Source of the DNA: Bosea sp. 29B | Lineage (GTDB): Bacteria > Pseudomonadota > Alphaproteobacteria > Rhizobiales > Beijerinckiaceae | Direction: 5' to 3' | DNA length: 64,000 nucleotides | Assembly: GCF_902506165.1 (NCBI RefSeq) | Contig: NZ_LR733817.1 | Span: 4,741,625 to 4,805,624 of the forward strand | In this document: piece by piece, positions 1 to 8,507 of the stretch | Layout of the letters: each line of letters opens with the position of its first letter | How positions within the stretch are numbered: the first letter of the stretch is position 1 | Position numbers and translations under genes: made by a program | The notes under the pieces: model-generated | Told to the model about the DNA's origin: nothing | What the model saw: the letters and a program-made list of their open reading frames with translations, nothing else | Database searches by the model: none

Positions 1-1
1 G

Positions 2-103
2 TTGGAGCGGCTGGTCTGGGGCATGCTGCGCGATACGCAGGACAGGGCTGAAGGCCGGCGCGCCTTCGCCGAGAAACGCCCGCCCGTCTTCACCGGGCGC
101 TGA
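2..103 (+). CDS. Enoyl-CoA hydratase/isomerase family protein, C-terminal end (partial)
   Basis: The window opens inside this reading frame; only the last 33 codons are present, ending at TGA 101-103. The tail, rich in Arg and Glu and ending in EKRPPVFTGR, is typical of crotonase-fold enoyl-CoA hydratases, which end in a short helix after the ACAEGxxAFxEKRxPxF region. It lies 19 bp before a CoA-transferase pair and probably belongs to the same acyl-CoA operon. The catalytic part is outside the window, so the substrate cannot be judged. The family call rests only on this tail and is moderately sure. Confidence 0.7.
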   Translation: MERLVWGMLRDTQDRAEGRRAFAEKRPPVFTGR

Positions 104-122
104 GACTGGAAACGAGAGGCCT

Positions 123-833
123 ATGATCGACAAGCAGGTTCCCGATATGGCCGCGGCGCTGGCTGATATAGGCGACGGCGCCTCCGTCCTCGTGGGCGGC
201 TTCGGCGCGGTCGGCCAGCCCAATGCACTGATCGACGCGCTGGCGCTGAGCGGCGTGCGCAATCTGACGGTGATCGCCAATAATGCCGGCTTCGAACCGC
301 AGACCGGGCTCGGCAAGCTGATCGGCAGCGGCGCGGTGTCTAAGTTGATCTGTAGCTTCCCGCGCGGCTCGACCGCCTTCGATGCGCGCTATGAGAAGGG
401 CGAGATCGAGCTCGAGGTTGTGCCGCAGGGCACGCTGGCCGAGCGGATCAGGGCAGCCGGCGCCGGGGTCGGCGCCTTCTACACCCCGACCGGCGCGGGC
501 ACGCGCCTCGCCGAGGGCAAGGAGACCCGCAACATCGGCGGGCGCGATCATGTCCTCGAATACGCGCTTGGCGCCGATGTCGCGCTGATCCAGGCCTATA
601 CCGCCGATCGCTGGGGCAACCTGACCTACAAGGGCAGCGGCCGGAACTTCAATCCGATCATGGCGATGGCGGGCAGGCTCACCATTGTCCAGGTCGCCAG
701 CATCGCCCCGCTCGGCGAACTCGATCCCAACATCATTGTCACCCCCGGCATCTTCGTGAACCGCGTGCTGACGGTCGCAGGCGGCGATCCGCCCTTGGCG
801 ACGACATCAGCCAGCAAGGAGGGCGCCCGATGA
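123..833 (+). CDS. 3-oxoacid/3-oxoadipate CoA-transferase subunit A
   Basis: Alpha subunit (236 aa) of a heterodimeric family I CoA-transferase, which moves CoA from succinyl-CoA to a 3-oxoacid such as 3-oxoadipate or acetoacetate in the cytoplasm. The N-terminal glycine-rich motif VGGFGAVGQP (about residues 23-32), the SNNAG-like IANNAG segment, the EVVPQGTLAERIRA stretch and DRWGNLTYKGSGRNF are characteristic; overall it reads most like PcaI. The following gene is the B subunit, overlapping by 4 nt (ATGA), so the two are translationally coupled. A PcaI role would match the aromatic-degradation genes further on, but an acetoacetate-type substrate cannot be excluded, so no symbol is given. 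Confidence 0.9.
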   Translation: MIDKQVPDMAAALADIGDGASVLVGGFGAVGQPNALIDALALSGVRNLTVIANNAGFEPQTGLGKLIGSGAVSKLICSFPRGSTAFDARYEKGEIELEVVPQGTLAERIRAAGAGVGAFYTPTGAGTRLAEGKETRNIGGRDHVLEYALGADVALIQAYTADRWGNLTYKGSGRNFNPIMAMAGRLTIVQVASIAPLGELDPNIIVTPGIFVNRVLTVAGGDPPLATTSASKEGAR

Positions 834-1492
834 CTGCCGCGCTGGATCACACCCCGTTCAGCCGCAAGGAGATGGCTGGTCTCGTCGCGAACGACATCGC
901 CGAGGGCTGGTACGTCAATCTCGGCATCGGCCTGCCGACCCTGGTTGCCGACCACATCCCCGCCGGGCGCGAGGTCGTGCTGCATTCGGAGAACGGCATT
1001 CTCGGCATGGGGCCGGTGCCCGGCCCGAACGAGGCCGATCCCTGGCTGGTCAATGCCGGCAAGGAGAACGTCACCTTGGTGGCGGGCGCTGCGCTCTTTC
1101 ACCATGCCGACAGCTTCGCGATGATCCGCGGCGGCCATATCGACCTTTGCGTCCTCGGCGCCTTCGAGATCGCCGAGACCGGCGACCTCGCCAACTGGTC
1201 GACCTCCGGCAGTGATCGCACGCCGGCGGTCGGCGGGGCCATGGACCTCGCCGCCGGCGCCCGCAATGTCTGGGTGATGACCACCCATGTCACCAAGGCG
1301 GGCGAGCCCAAGCTCGTGCGGCAATGCCGCTATCCCCTGACCGCGGCGAAGGCGGTGAACCGCATCTACTCGGATCTCGCGGTCATCGACTTGACCGAGG
1401 GCGGCTTCGTGGTGCGCGCGATGGCGCCGGGGATGACGCAAGGCAGATTGCAGGAATTGACCGACGCGCCCCTCACATTTTCGCTGAGGTGA
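830..1492 (+). CDS. 3-oxoacid/3-oxoadipate CoA-transferase subunit B
   Basis: Beta subunit (220 aa) carrying the catalytic glutamate, which forms the enzyme-CoA thioester. The expected active-site stretch SENGILGMGP is present (Glu in ENG, about residue 50), with the GIGLPT motif near residue 33 and the MDLAAGA segment later on. The start codon overlaps the stop of subunit A (ATGA), with an AGGAGGG-type ribosome site in the upstream gene. Its length fits PcaJ/ScoB. It is followed 24 bp downstream by an ABC ATPase that may be co-transcribed. Confidence 0.9.
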   Translation: MTAALDHTPFSRKEMAGLVANDIAEGWYVNLGIGLPTLVADHIPAGREVVLHSENGILGMGPVPGPNEADPWLVNAGKENVTLVAGAALFHHADSFAMIRGGHIDLCVLGAFEIAETGDLANWSTSGSDRTPAVGGAMDLAAGARNVWVMTTHVTKAGEPKLVRQCRYPLTAAKAVNRIYSDLAVIDLTEGGFVVRAMAPGMTQGRLQELTDAPLTFSLR

Positions 1493-1516
1493 ATGCGTGT
1501 CGCGGGAGGACAGACA

Positions 1517-2674
1517 ATGACGGCGGACACCACCGCAGCGATCGAGGTTCGGGGCCTCGAAAAGATTTTCTTCAACACGCAGGACGGCCCGGCCGGCGGC
1601 GTTCGCGATGTCGCCTTCACGCTCAAGCCCGGCACCTTCTTCACGTTGCTCGGGCCGAGCGGCTGCGGCAAGACCACGACCCTGCGCTGCATCGCCGGGC
1701 TGGAGCAGCCCGATCGCGGCCTGATCCGCGTCGGCACCCAGCCGCTCTTCGACGATACCGCCGGCGTCAACGTGCCGCTCAACCGGCGCAATATCGGCAT
1801 GGTCTTCCAGTCCTATGCGATCTGGCCGCATATGAGCGTGTTCGAGAACGTCGCCTTCCCCTTGCGCGTCTCGAAGGACCACGGCTTCGACCGCTCGCAG
1901 ATCGAGCGGATGACCAATGATGCGCTGAAGCGGGTCGGCCTCGACGGCTATGGCAGCCGCTCGGCGACGCGCCTCTCCGGCGGCCAGCAGCAGCGCGTCG
2001 CGCTCGCCCGCGCCATCGTGCGCCAGCCGAAGCTGCTGCTGCTCGACGAGCCGCTCTCCAATCTCGACGCGACCTTGCGCGAGGAGATGCGCACTGAGCT
2101 GAAGCGGCTGCAGCAAGAGGTCGGCGTCACCACCATCTACGTCACGCATGACCAGGCCGAGGCGCTGGAAATGTCCGATCTCGTCGCGGTCATGGATCGC
2201 GGCCGGATTGTCCAGCTCGATCATCCGCGCGAGGTCTATTTCCGCCCGGCCAATCGTTTCGTCGCTGGCTTCGTCGGCGCGACCAACCTGCTCGACGGCA
2301 TGCTCGTCGCGCCGCCCGACAGCCACGGCATCGCCAGGGTCAGCCTGGGCGTTGCCGGTGAGGTCGGCTGCGTGCTGCAGCGCGTCGGCGTTGCGGTAGG
2401 CCAGCCGGTCGCCGTCTCGATCAGGCCCGAGGCTTTCATGCTGCGGAGGCCGCAGGAGCCGGTAGCGGAGGGGGCGAGCCGGCTCACCGGCACGGTCGAG
2501 GTCTCCGGCTTCCTCGGCAACATGATGCGCTATCGCGTTCGGGTGGCCGGGGGCGTGCTCCAGGTCAGCGCCGGCGCCGAGACGGTGTTCGGCAACGGCA
2601 CCGCGGTTTGCCTCGACGTGCGCGACGAGGCGGCGCTGGGCCTTGCCTCGGACGTCACGGCGGAGGCGGCCTGA
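1517..2674 (+). CDS. ABC transporter ATP-binding protein (PotA/FbpC/UgpC type)
   Basis: Cytoplasmic ATPase (385 aa) of an importer of the spermidine/iron/sugar group. Walker A GPSGCGKT is at residues 46-53, followed by the Q-loop, the signature LSGGQQQR, Walker B LLLLDEP and the switch histidine VTHDQ. A C-terminal TOBE-like region covers about residues 280-385. I chose ATG 1517 over ATG 1493 because GGGAGGA at 1504-1510 sits at proper spacing before it; the longer start would lie upstream of that site. No permease is adjacent. The CUT1-type permease pair at 13213-15121 lacks its own ATPase, so this protein may energise it; that is an inference. Confidence 0.9.
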   Translation: MTADTTAAIEVRGLEKIFFNTQDGPAGGVRDVAFTLKPGTFFTLLGPSGCGKTTTLRCIAGLEQPDRGLIRVGTQPLFDDTAGVNVPLNRRNIGMVFQSYAIWPHMSVFENVAFPLRVSKDHGFDRSQIERMTNDALKRVGLDGYGSRSATRLSGGQQQRVALARAIVRQPKLLLLDEPLSNLDATLREEMRTELKRLQQEVGVTTIYVTHDQAEALEMSDLVAVMDRGRIVQLDHPREVYFRPANRFVAGFVGATNLLDGMLVAPPDSHGIARVSLGVAGEVGCVLQRVGVAVGQPVAVSIRPEAFMLRRPQEPVAEGASRLTGTVEVSGFLGNMMRYRVRVAGGVLQVSAGAETVFGNGTAVCLDVRDEAALGLASDVTAEAA

Positions 2675-2749
2675 GCCCGTGATCTGCCGGTATTGAAATG
2701 GCAGAGTTGCTTTCCTGGTTTGAGTTTTGATCGTTTTTCGATGAGAAAA

Positions 2750-2776
2750 TTGACATGGATGGAGAGTAAATAATCT
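2750..2776 (+). promoter_or_regulatory. Putative sigma70-like promoter of the hydrolase-fold gene
   Basis: A perfect TTGACA at 2750-2755 is followed by TAATCT at 2771-2776, inside a conspicuously AT-rich gap between the ABC ATPase and the Tat-exported hydrolase-fold protein. The 15-nt spacer is shorter than optimal, so this is only a candidate. Confidence 0.3.
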
Positions 2777-2820
2777 GCGTTGATTGCCTTCGTGATTGTC
2801 ATAACAAGAAGAGGGTGGTC

Positions 2821-3792
2821 ATGAATTCTGACGACAAAGCTGCTTCTGCCGACGCCTTGCAAGGTCACGAGCCTGATCGGCGAAGGCTTCTGCGAGCCGG
2901 CGCCGCCCTTGGCCTGGCTGCCTTCGCGTTCTCACAAGCGAGCGGCGCCAGCGCTGCTCCGCCCGCCGATCAGGGCGTGAAGCCGGTACCGCTCCCGGCT
3001 CCGATCAAGGCGACCGAGGGTCTGGTCGAGGTCGGGGACGGGCACAGCCTCTGGTATTTCGATACGGGCGGCACCGGCGTCCCGGTGATCTTCCTGCATG
3101 CGGGGACGGGCAGCGGGCTGGTCTGGCTCTACCAGACGCCGGTCTTCGCCAAGGCGGGCTATCGCGTCATCGGCTATTCCCGGCGCGGCTATCACGGCTC
3201 GGTCGTCGGCGATCCCGCCAAGCCCGGCACCGGGGCCGGCGACCTGCTCAAGCTGGTCGACCATCTCAAGCTGACGAAATTCCATCTCGTCGGTTCGGCG
3301 GCCGGCGGCATGGTCGCGACCGATTTCGCCGTGTCGCATCCGCAGCGACTGCGCAGCCTCGTGCTCTCCAACACGATCGTCGGCATCCGCGATGAGGATT
3401 ACCGGGCAATCTACAAGCTGATCTGGCCGAAGGAGTTCGATGCCCTGCCGCACGACTTCAAGGAGCTCGGCCCGTCCTATCGCCATCTCGATCAGGAGGG
3501 CCGCCGCCTCTGGAACGAGCTGGAGCACAAGGCGAAGACGGGGAAGATGGAGAGCCAGGCCTACGAGAACAACGTCACCTGGACGTCGATCGCGGCCTGG
3601 CGCATGCCGGTGCTGGTGGTGACCGGCGATGGCGATCTCTACACGCCGCCCTCGATGGCACGCCTCGTCCATTCCCGCATCCAGGGCGCCGAGTTCAGTC
3701 TCATCCCCGATTGTGGCCACTCCGCTTATTGGGAACGCCCGGAGATCTGGAACGAGCTGGTGTTGGGTTTCATCGGCAAGCACAGCGCCTGA
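2821..3792 (+). CDS. Tat-exported alpha/beta hydrolase-fold protein lacking the nucleophile serine
   Basis: A 323-aa alpha/beta hydrolase-fold protein with an N-terminal twin-arginine signal (DRRRLLRAGAALGLAAFAF, ending near ASGASA at residue 45), so probably periplasmic. The oxyanion segment HAGTGSG (93-99), acid Asp272 (or Asp270) and His300 (DCGH) are present. At the nucleophile elbow, G-x-Ser-x-G is replaced by G158-S-A160-A-G162: the nucleophile position is alanine, with a serine one residue earlier. It may therefore be a non-classical enzyme or a binding protein. ATG 2821 is chosen because GAGGG lies just upstream; GTG 2815 overlaps that site. It sits between an ABC ATPase and a Dpp-type operon. 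Confidence 0.85.
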   Translation: MNSDDKAASADALQGHEPDRRRLLRAGAALGLAAFAFSQASGASAAPPADQGVKPVPLPAPIKATEGLVEVGDGHSLWYFDTGGTGVPVIFLHAGTGSGLVWLYQTPVFAKAGYRVIGYSRRGYHGSVVGDPAKPGTGAGDLLKLVDHLKLTKFHLVGSAAGGMVATDFAVSHPQRLRSLVLSNTIVGIRDEDYRAIYKLIWPKEFDALPHDFKELGPSYRHLDQEGRRLWNELEHKAKTGKMESQAYENNVTWTSIAAWRMPVLVVTGDGDLYTPPSMARLVHSRIQGAEFSLIPDCGHSAYWERPEIWNELVLGFIGKHSA

Positions 3793-3807
3793 GCGTCAAA
3801 AGGTCAC

Positions 3808-3838
3808 CTCGGGAGTCGGGACGATCCTGGCTCCCGAG
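3808..3838 (+). terminator. Inverted repeat, possible terminator after the hydrolase-fold gene
   Basis: A perfect 8-bp stem, CTCGGGAG (3808-3815) and CTCCCGAG (3831-3838), with a 15-nt loop lies 16 bp after the stop codon. There is no T-run after it, so the assignment is weak. Confidence 0.35.
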
Positions 3839-3934
3839 ACACGGTTAGTTTCGGGGTGTCGCGGGTCTGCGTCTCGCTATTGTCGCTGATATGGCAATTT
3901 TTTGAATTTGATTTGGCTGCAACAGCAATCTCAA

Positions 3935-3962
3935 TTGACATATTAAACGGAAAGCGCAAAAT
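3935..3962 (+). promoter_or_regulatory. Putative promoter of the Dpp-type transport operon
   Basis: TTGACA at 3935-3940 and a poor -10 candidate CAAAAT at 3957-3962 (16-nt spacer) lie in an AT-rich stretch about 70 bp upstream of the substrate-binding protein gene. It is a candidate from base pattern only. Confidence 0.3.
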
Positions 3963-4031
3963 CCTAGGAATGGCGCCTGCGGCCCGCTGAGGCCTCGACA
4001 AGAATGCAGAGCGCCGCGAGGGAGAATCGCG

Positions 4032-5576
4032 ATGTTCAAACGCTCGATGGCGGCGTTCGTCGGAAGTGTTCTGGCCTGTGCAGCGTTCACGACCCCGGCG
4101 ACAGCCGGGAAAGGCGACGACACGCTGACCTGGGCGACGTCGACCGAGATCGACACCTTCGACATCTATTATCAGGGTCTGCGTGAAGTGGTCATCGCGA
4201 CCATGTTCAATTGCGACTCCCTGTTCCATCGCGATCCCGCCAGCGGCGAATACAAGCCGCTTCTGGCCTCGTCCTATCGCTGGGTCGACGATGTCACGCT
4301 TGAGGTCGAGCTGCGCAAGGGCATCAAGTTCCATGACGGCACCGAGCTCGACGCCGAGGACGTCGTCTCGACCTTCCGCCATGTGATGCCGGCCGATAGC
4401 GGCATCAATGTCCGCCTCGCGATCGACTGGATCAAGTCGGTCGAGGCCGTCGATCCCTATAAGGTCCGCTTCATCGCCAAGGCGCCGACGCCGGCTGCGC
4501 TCGAATTCCTCTCAGGCAACACCGCGATCTACCCGTCCGGCCATTACGACAAGGCGCCAGTCGTCAGCGCTGCCGGTGGCAAGACCCGGCGCGACTGGGG
4601 CGCGGTCCGGCCGGTCTGCACCGGCCCCTACATCATGAAGGACTTCAAGGCCGGCCAGTCCGCCACCTTCGTGAGGAACCCCGATTACTTCAAGGAGAGC
4701 CCGAAAGGGCAGCCGAAGATCGGCAAGATCGTCTACCGCACCATCGCTGACAATGAGGCACAGCTCGCCGAGCTGCTCGCCGGCACCGTCGACTGGATCT
4801 GGGGTGTGCCGCCCGAGAACGTGTCGCAGCTCTCCGCCATGGGCGTCACCGTCAAGACCGCGCCGACGACGCGGATGTCCTTCCTGCTGTTCGACGCCGC
4901 CGGGCGCTCGGGCGACACGCCGCTTAGGGATGTTCGGGTCCGCCAGGCGATCTTCCATGCCATCGACCGGGAGGCGGTCGCGAAGCTCGTCGGCAACTCG
5001 GCCGAGGTGCTGAAGTCGATGTGCTATCCGACGCAGGTCGGCTGCACCGCCGACGTCACCCAGCACGCCTATGATCCGGCCAAGGCCAAGGCGCTGTTGG
5101 CCGAGGCCGGCTATGCCAAGGGTCTCAAGCTTCCCTTCTATGCCTATCGCGACAAATCCTATTCGGAGGCGGTACTCGCCTACCTGCGCGCCGTCGGCAT
5201 CGAGCCCGATTTCCGCTTCATCCAGAATGTCGCGCTGCGGCCGTTGATCATCGGCGGCAAGGCCGAGCTCGCGCATCTGACCTGGGGCTCGCAGGGCATG
5301 CAGGACGCCTCCGCCTCGGTTAGCCTCTATTTCAAGTTCGGTGCCGATGACTATGCCCGCGATGCCGAGGTCAAGGACCTGCTCGACAAGGCCGACAGCA
5401 CCATGGACCCGGCGCAGCGCCGCGCGCTCTACGCCAAGGCCCTGGAGCGGATCAATGCCCAGGCCTATGGCGTGCCGCTCTTCGCCTATGGCCGGGCCTA
5501 CGCTTACACCAAGGATCTCGACTATCCGGTGACCCCGGACGAGCTCGCCCATTTCTATCTGGCGCGCTGGAAGTAG
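4032..5576 (+). CDS. ABC transporter substrate-binding protein, family 5 (Dpp/Opp type)
   Basis: Periplasmic binding protein (514 aa) with a Sec signal peptide (MFKRSMAAFVGSVLACAAFTT, likely cut after ATAG near residue 26). The SBP family 5 fold shows in LRKGIKFHDGTELDAEDVVSTF and in the later TGPYIMK and VRQAIFHAIDRE segments. Family members bind peptides, nickel chelates or other small organics. It heads a five-gene operon (two permeases, two ATPases) and has a GAGGGAG ribosome site before ATG 4032. The ligand cannot be deduced. Within this island of CoA, B12 and amidase genes a peptide-like or amide substrate is only a guess. Confidence 0.92.
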   Translation: MFKRSMAAFVGSVLACAAFTTPATAGKGDDTLTWATSTEIDTFDIYYQGLREVVIATMFNCDSLFHRDPASGEYKPLLASSYRWVDDVTLEVELRKGIKFHDGTELDAEDVVSTFRHVMPADSGINVRLAIDWIKSVEAVDPYKVRFIAKAPTPAALEFLSGNTAIYPSGHYDKAPVVSAAGGKTRRDWGAVRPVCTGPYIMKDFKAGQSATFVRNPDYFKESPKGQPKIGKIVYRTIADNEAQLAELLAGTVDWIWGVPPENVSQLSAMGVTVKTAPTTRMSFLLFDAAGRSGDTPLRDVRVRQAIFHAIDREAVAKLVGNSAEVLKSMCYPTQVGCTADVTQHAYDPAKAKALLAEAGYAKGLKLPFYAYRDKSYSEAVLAYLRAVGIEPDFRFIQNVALRPLIIGGKAELAHLTWGSQGMQDASASVSLYFKFGADDYARDAEVKDLLDKADSTMDPAQRRALYAKALERINAQAYGVPLFAYGRAYAYTKDLDYPVTPDELAHFYLARWK

Positions 5577-5633
5577 CTGGCATCAGGCTGGGCGACCGGC
5601 TGCGGCCGGCCGCCTCGCCGCACGGAGTGCGGA

Positions 5634-6551
5634 ATGGGTTCCTTCGTCCTGAAGCGGTTGCTGGTCACCGTCCTCGTCCTGATCGTTGTCTCGATCATCT
5701 CCTTCTCGCTCGTCCATCTCTCCGGAGATCCGGCGGTGGCGATGGCGGGCGAACGCGCCTCGCCCGAGCAGATCGCCGAGATCCGCAAAGCCTATGGCTA
5801 TGACCGGCCGTTCCATGAGCAGTATCTTAACTGGGTCGGCCGCTTCGTCAGCGGCGATTTCGGCCGCTCCACCTATCTCAAGGAAGATGTCGGCCCGGTC
5901 CTGGCGCGGCATATCCCGATCACTGCGACGCTCGGCGTGCTGGCGCTCGCCTTCGCGTTGCTGGTCGCGGTGCCGCTCGGCGTCATCGCCGCGCTCTGGC
6001 CCAACACGATCATCGACCGGATCGCGCTGGTGCTGGCGGTGGCCGGGCAGGCGATGCCGTCCTTCCTGTCCTCGCTGGCGCTGATCTACGGCTTCGGCGT
6101 CATGCTGCGCTGGCTGCCGGTCTCAGGCACGGCGACATGGCAGCACTACATCCTGCCGGCGGTTGCGCTTGGTTATTACGCGGCGCCGGCGATCATGCGG
6201 CTGACCCGCTCCGGCATGATGGATGTGCTGAAATCCGACCATGTCCGCACTGCGCGCGCCTATGGCCTCAGCCCCTGGCGCGTCGTGCTACGCCATGGCC
6301 TGCGCCATGCGATCATCCCGGTGGTGGCAGTCGCGACCGTGCAGTTCGGCTACATGCTCGGCGGCTCGGTCGTGGTCGAGGCGGTGTTCTCGATGAACGG
6401 GCTCGGCAATCTCGCCTGGCTCTCGATCCGCCGCTACGACGTTGAGGTCATCCAGGCGATCCTGCTCGTGATCGCGGCGACCTATGCGGTGCTGACGCTC
6501 GCGGCCGATCTCCTGAACGCCGCCCTCGACCCCCGGATCCGGACGAGCTGA
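5634..6551 (+). CDS. ABC transporter permease, DppB-like
   Basis: Inner-membrane permease (305 aa) of the Dpp/Opp family. The N-terminal membrane helix (LLVTVLVLIVVSIISFSLVHLSGDPA) is followed by the loop typical of DppB (ASPEQIAEIRKAYGYDRP) and about five further helices. The EAA-like loop, ARAYGLSPWRVVLRHGLRHAIIP, contacts the ATPases. It overlaps the next permease by 1 nt (TGATG). It should form a heterodimeric channel with the DppC-like protein and use the two ATPases encoded downstream. Confidence 0.93.
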   Translation: MGSFVLKRLLVTVLVLIVVSIISFSLVHLSGDPAVAMAGERASPEQIAEIRKAYGYDRPFHEQYLNWVGRFVSGDFGRSTYLKEDVGPVLARHIPITATLGVLALAFALLVAVPLGVIAALWPNTIIDRIALVLAVAGQAMPSFLSSLALIYGFGVMLRWLPVSGTATWQHYILPAVALGYYAAPAIMRLTRSGMMDVLKSDHVRTARAYGLSPWRVVLRHGLRHAIIPVVAVATVQFGYMLGGSVVVEAVFSMNGLGNLAWLSIRRYDVEVIQAILLVIAATYAVLTLAADLLNAALDPRIRTS

Positions 6552-7477
6552 TGGCCGATACCAGCCTCATCGACGGCGCATCGGCGCCAGTGTCCGCAGC
6601 GCCTTCGGCAAAGCCGATGCTGACGCCGGGCCAGATCGCGCTCAGGCGCATGGCCCACCATCCCGGCTTCTGGTTCGGCGGGGTCGTGCTCGGCGTCTTC
6701 GTGCTGGCCGCAATCGCCGCTCCTTTGCTGACGCCCTACGACCCCGGTACGCAGGATCTCGCGCGTCGGCTGGCGGCGCCGGTCTGGAGCAGCGCCGGCA
6801 GCTGGCAGCATCCGCTCGGCACCGACCATCTCGGCCGCGACTATCTCGCACTGCTGCTCTATGGCGCCCGCATCTCGCTCTTCGTCGGCTTCGCCACCGT
6901 GCTGATCTCTGGCCTGATCGGCACGGTGCTCGGCGTTGCCGCCGGCTATTGGGGCGGGCGGGTCGATCTCTTCGTCAATTTCCTGCTGACCGTCCGCCTG
7001 ACGCTGCCGGTCGTGCTCGTCGCGCTCGTCGCCGTCGCGGTGCTCGGCCAATCGCTGCCCTTGCTGGTGCTCGTGATCGGCGGCCTGCTCTGGGACCGGT
7101 TGGTGATCGTGACGCGGACCGCGACGCAGCAGCTGGTCGGGCGAGAATTCGTCACCGCCGCGCGCGCCATCGGCAGCTCGACGCCGCGCATCCTGCTGCG
7201 CGAGATCCTGCCGAACATCACCAGCGCGCTGATCGTCGTCGGCACGCTGGAGCTCGCCCGCGCGATCCTGATGGAGGCGACGCTGACCTTCCTCGGGCTC
7301 GGCATCCAGCCGCCGCTGACCTCCTGGGGGCTGATGATTTCCGAGGCGAAGAGCCAATTCCTGTTCCGGCCCTGGCTGATCGCCATTCCCGGCACGGCGC
7401 TGATCCTGCTGATCCTGGCGATCAACATCCTCGGCGATGCGTTGCGCGACGTCCTCTCGCCCGAGGGGAGGGCCTGA
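6551..7477 (+). CDS. ABC transporter permease, DppC-like
   Basis: Second permease (308 aa) of the same importer. The cytoplasmic N-terminus of about 35 residues precedes the first helix (FGGVVLGVFVLAAIAAPLLTPYDP), and the family motif HPLGTDHLGRDYLALLLYGAR follows. The EAA loop is seen in TAARAIGSSTPRILLREILPN and the C-terminal FLGLGIQPP segment is typical of DppC. The start overlaps the DppB-like stop (TGATG), and the stop lies 3 bp before the GTG start of the first ATPase, so translation is probably coupled. Confidence 0.93.
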   Translation: MADTSLIDGASAPVSAAPSAKPMLTPGQIALRRMAHHPGFWFGGVVLGVFVLAAIAAPLLTPYDPGTQDLARRLAAPVWSSAGSWQHPLGTDHLGRDYLALLLYGARISLFVGFATVLISGLIGTVLGVAAGYWGGRVDLFVNFLLTVRLTLPVVLVALVAVAVLGQSLPLLVLVIGGLLWDRLVIVTRTATQQLVGREFVTAARAIGSSTPRILLREILPNITSALIVVGTLELARAILMEATLTFLGLGIQPPLTSWGLMISEAKSQFLFRPWLIAIPGTALILLILAINILGDALRDVLSPEGRA

Positions 7478-7480
7478 GCC

Positions 7481-8500
7481 GTGGCACCCTTGCTCGAAAT
7501 CCGCAATCTCAGCCTGGAAATCCCTGTCAATGATGGGCTGCTGCGCCCGATCCGCAGCGTCGACCTCACCGTCGAGCGCGGCGAGACCGTCGCCATCGTT
7601 GGCGAATCCGGCTGCGGCAAGAGCCTGACCTCGCTCGCGGTGATGGGCCTGCAGCCGCAGAACGCGCGGCTCTCCGCCGAGCGCCTGGCCTTCCAGGGTG
7701 AGACACTGCTCGGGCTCGACCGGCGGCGCTGGCAGGCGATCCGCGGCAAGCGCATCGCGATGATCTTCCAGGACCCGATGACGGCCTTCGATCCCTGCTA
7801 TCGCATGGGCGACCAGATGGCCGAGATCCTGCGCCAGCATCGCCGGGTGTCGCGGGGCGAGGCGCGCGCGCGGATCGTCGCCCTGCTCAAGCGGGTCGGC
7901 GTGCCGGCGCCGGAAGATCGGCTCGACCAGTTCCCGCACCAGCTCTCGGGTGGGCTGCGCCAGCGCATGATGATCGCGACAGCCTTGCTCTGCGAGCCCG
8001 AGCTGATCATCGCCGATGAGCCGACGACCGCGCTCGACGTCACCATCCAGGCGCAGATCCTGCGGCTCCTCGCTGATGTGCAGAAGGAGACCGGCGTCGG
8101 GCTGATCCTGGTCACGCACGATATCGGCGTCGTCGCCGGCCTCGCCGACCGGGTGGTGGTGATGTATGGCGGCGAAGTCGTCGAGAGCGGCACCACCGAC
8201 GAGGTGCTCGGCAGCCCGCGCCATCCCTACACCGCCGGGCTGATGCGCTCGATCCCGGTGCCGGGGCGGACGCGTCGCGGCCAGTCGCTCGGGCATATCC
8301 CGGGCCTCGTTCCGCGCCCGATCGCGCCGCTGACCGCCTGCGGCTTCCTTGATCGCTGCGAATTCCGCCACGAGGCCTGTGGGGCGGCGCCGATTCCCCT
8401 GCGTGGCGGCGCTGGTGGGCGCCAATTGCGCTGCCTCCTGCCGATCGAGACACCGCGCCAGCCGGCCGAGCCGCTCGCCGCCGCGACGGCCATTGCATGA
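7481..8500 (+). CDS. ABC transporter ATP-binding protein, DppD-like
   Basis: Oligopeptide-type ATPase (339 aa, GTG start 3 bp after the DppC-like stop). Walker A GESGCGKS, signature LSGGLRQRM, Walker B LIIADEPTTALD and VTHDIGVV are all present. The C-terminal extension has the cysteine-containing segment of DppD/OppD (CGFLDRCEFRHEAC), which in relatives binds an Fe-S cluster. It pairs with the next ATPase to drive the two permeases upstream. Confidence 0.93.
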   Translation: MAPLLEIRNLSLEIPVNDGLLRPIRSVDLTVERGETVAIVGESGCGKSLTSLAVMGLQPQNARLSAERLAFQGETLLGLDRRRWQAIRGKRIAMIFQDPMTAFDPCYRMGDQMAEILRQHRRVSRGEARARIVALLKRVGVPAPEDRLDQFPHQLSGGLRQRMMIATALLCEPELIIADEPTTALDVTIQAQILRLLADVQKETGVGLILVTHDIGVVAGLADRVVVMYGGEVVESGTTDEVLGSPRHPYTAGLMRSIPVPGRTRRGQSLGHIPGLVPRPIAPLTACGFLDRCEFRHEACGAAPIPLRGGAGGRQLRCLLPIETPRQPAEPLAAATAIA

Positions 8501-8507
8501 GGGCAAG

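Noticed and set aside
626..2326. A 566-codon minus-strand frame antisense to the CoA-transferase and ABC ATPase genes
   Set aside because: High-GC shadow frame: Arg/Asp/His/Gly-rich, no domain, no ribosome site, and it overlaps three well-supported genes.
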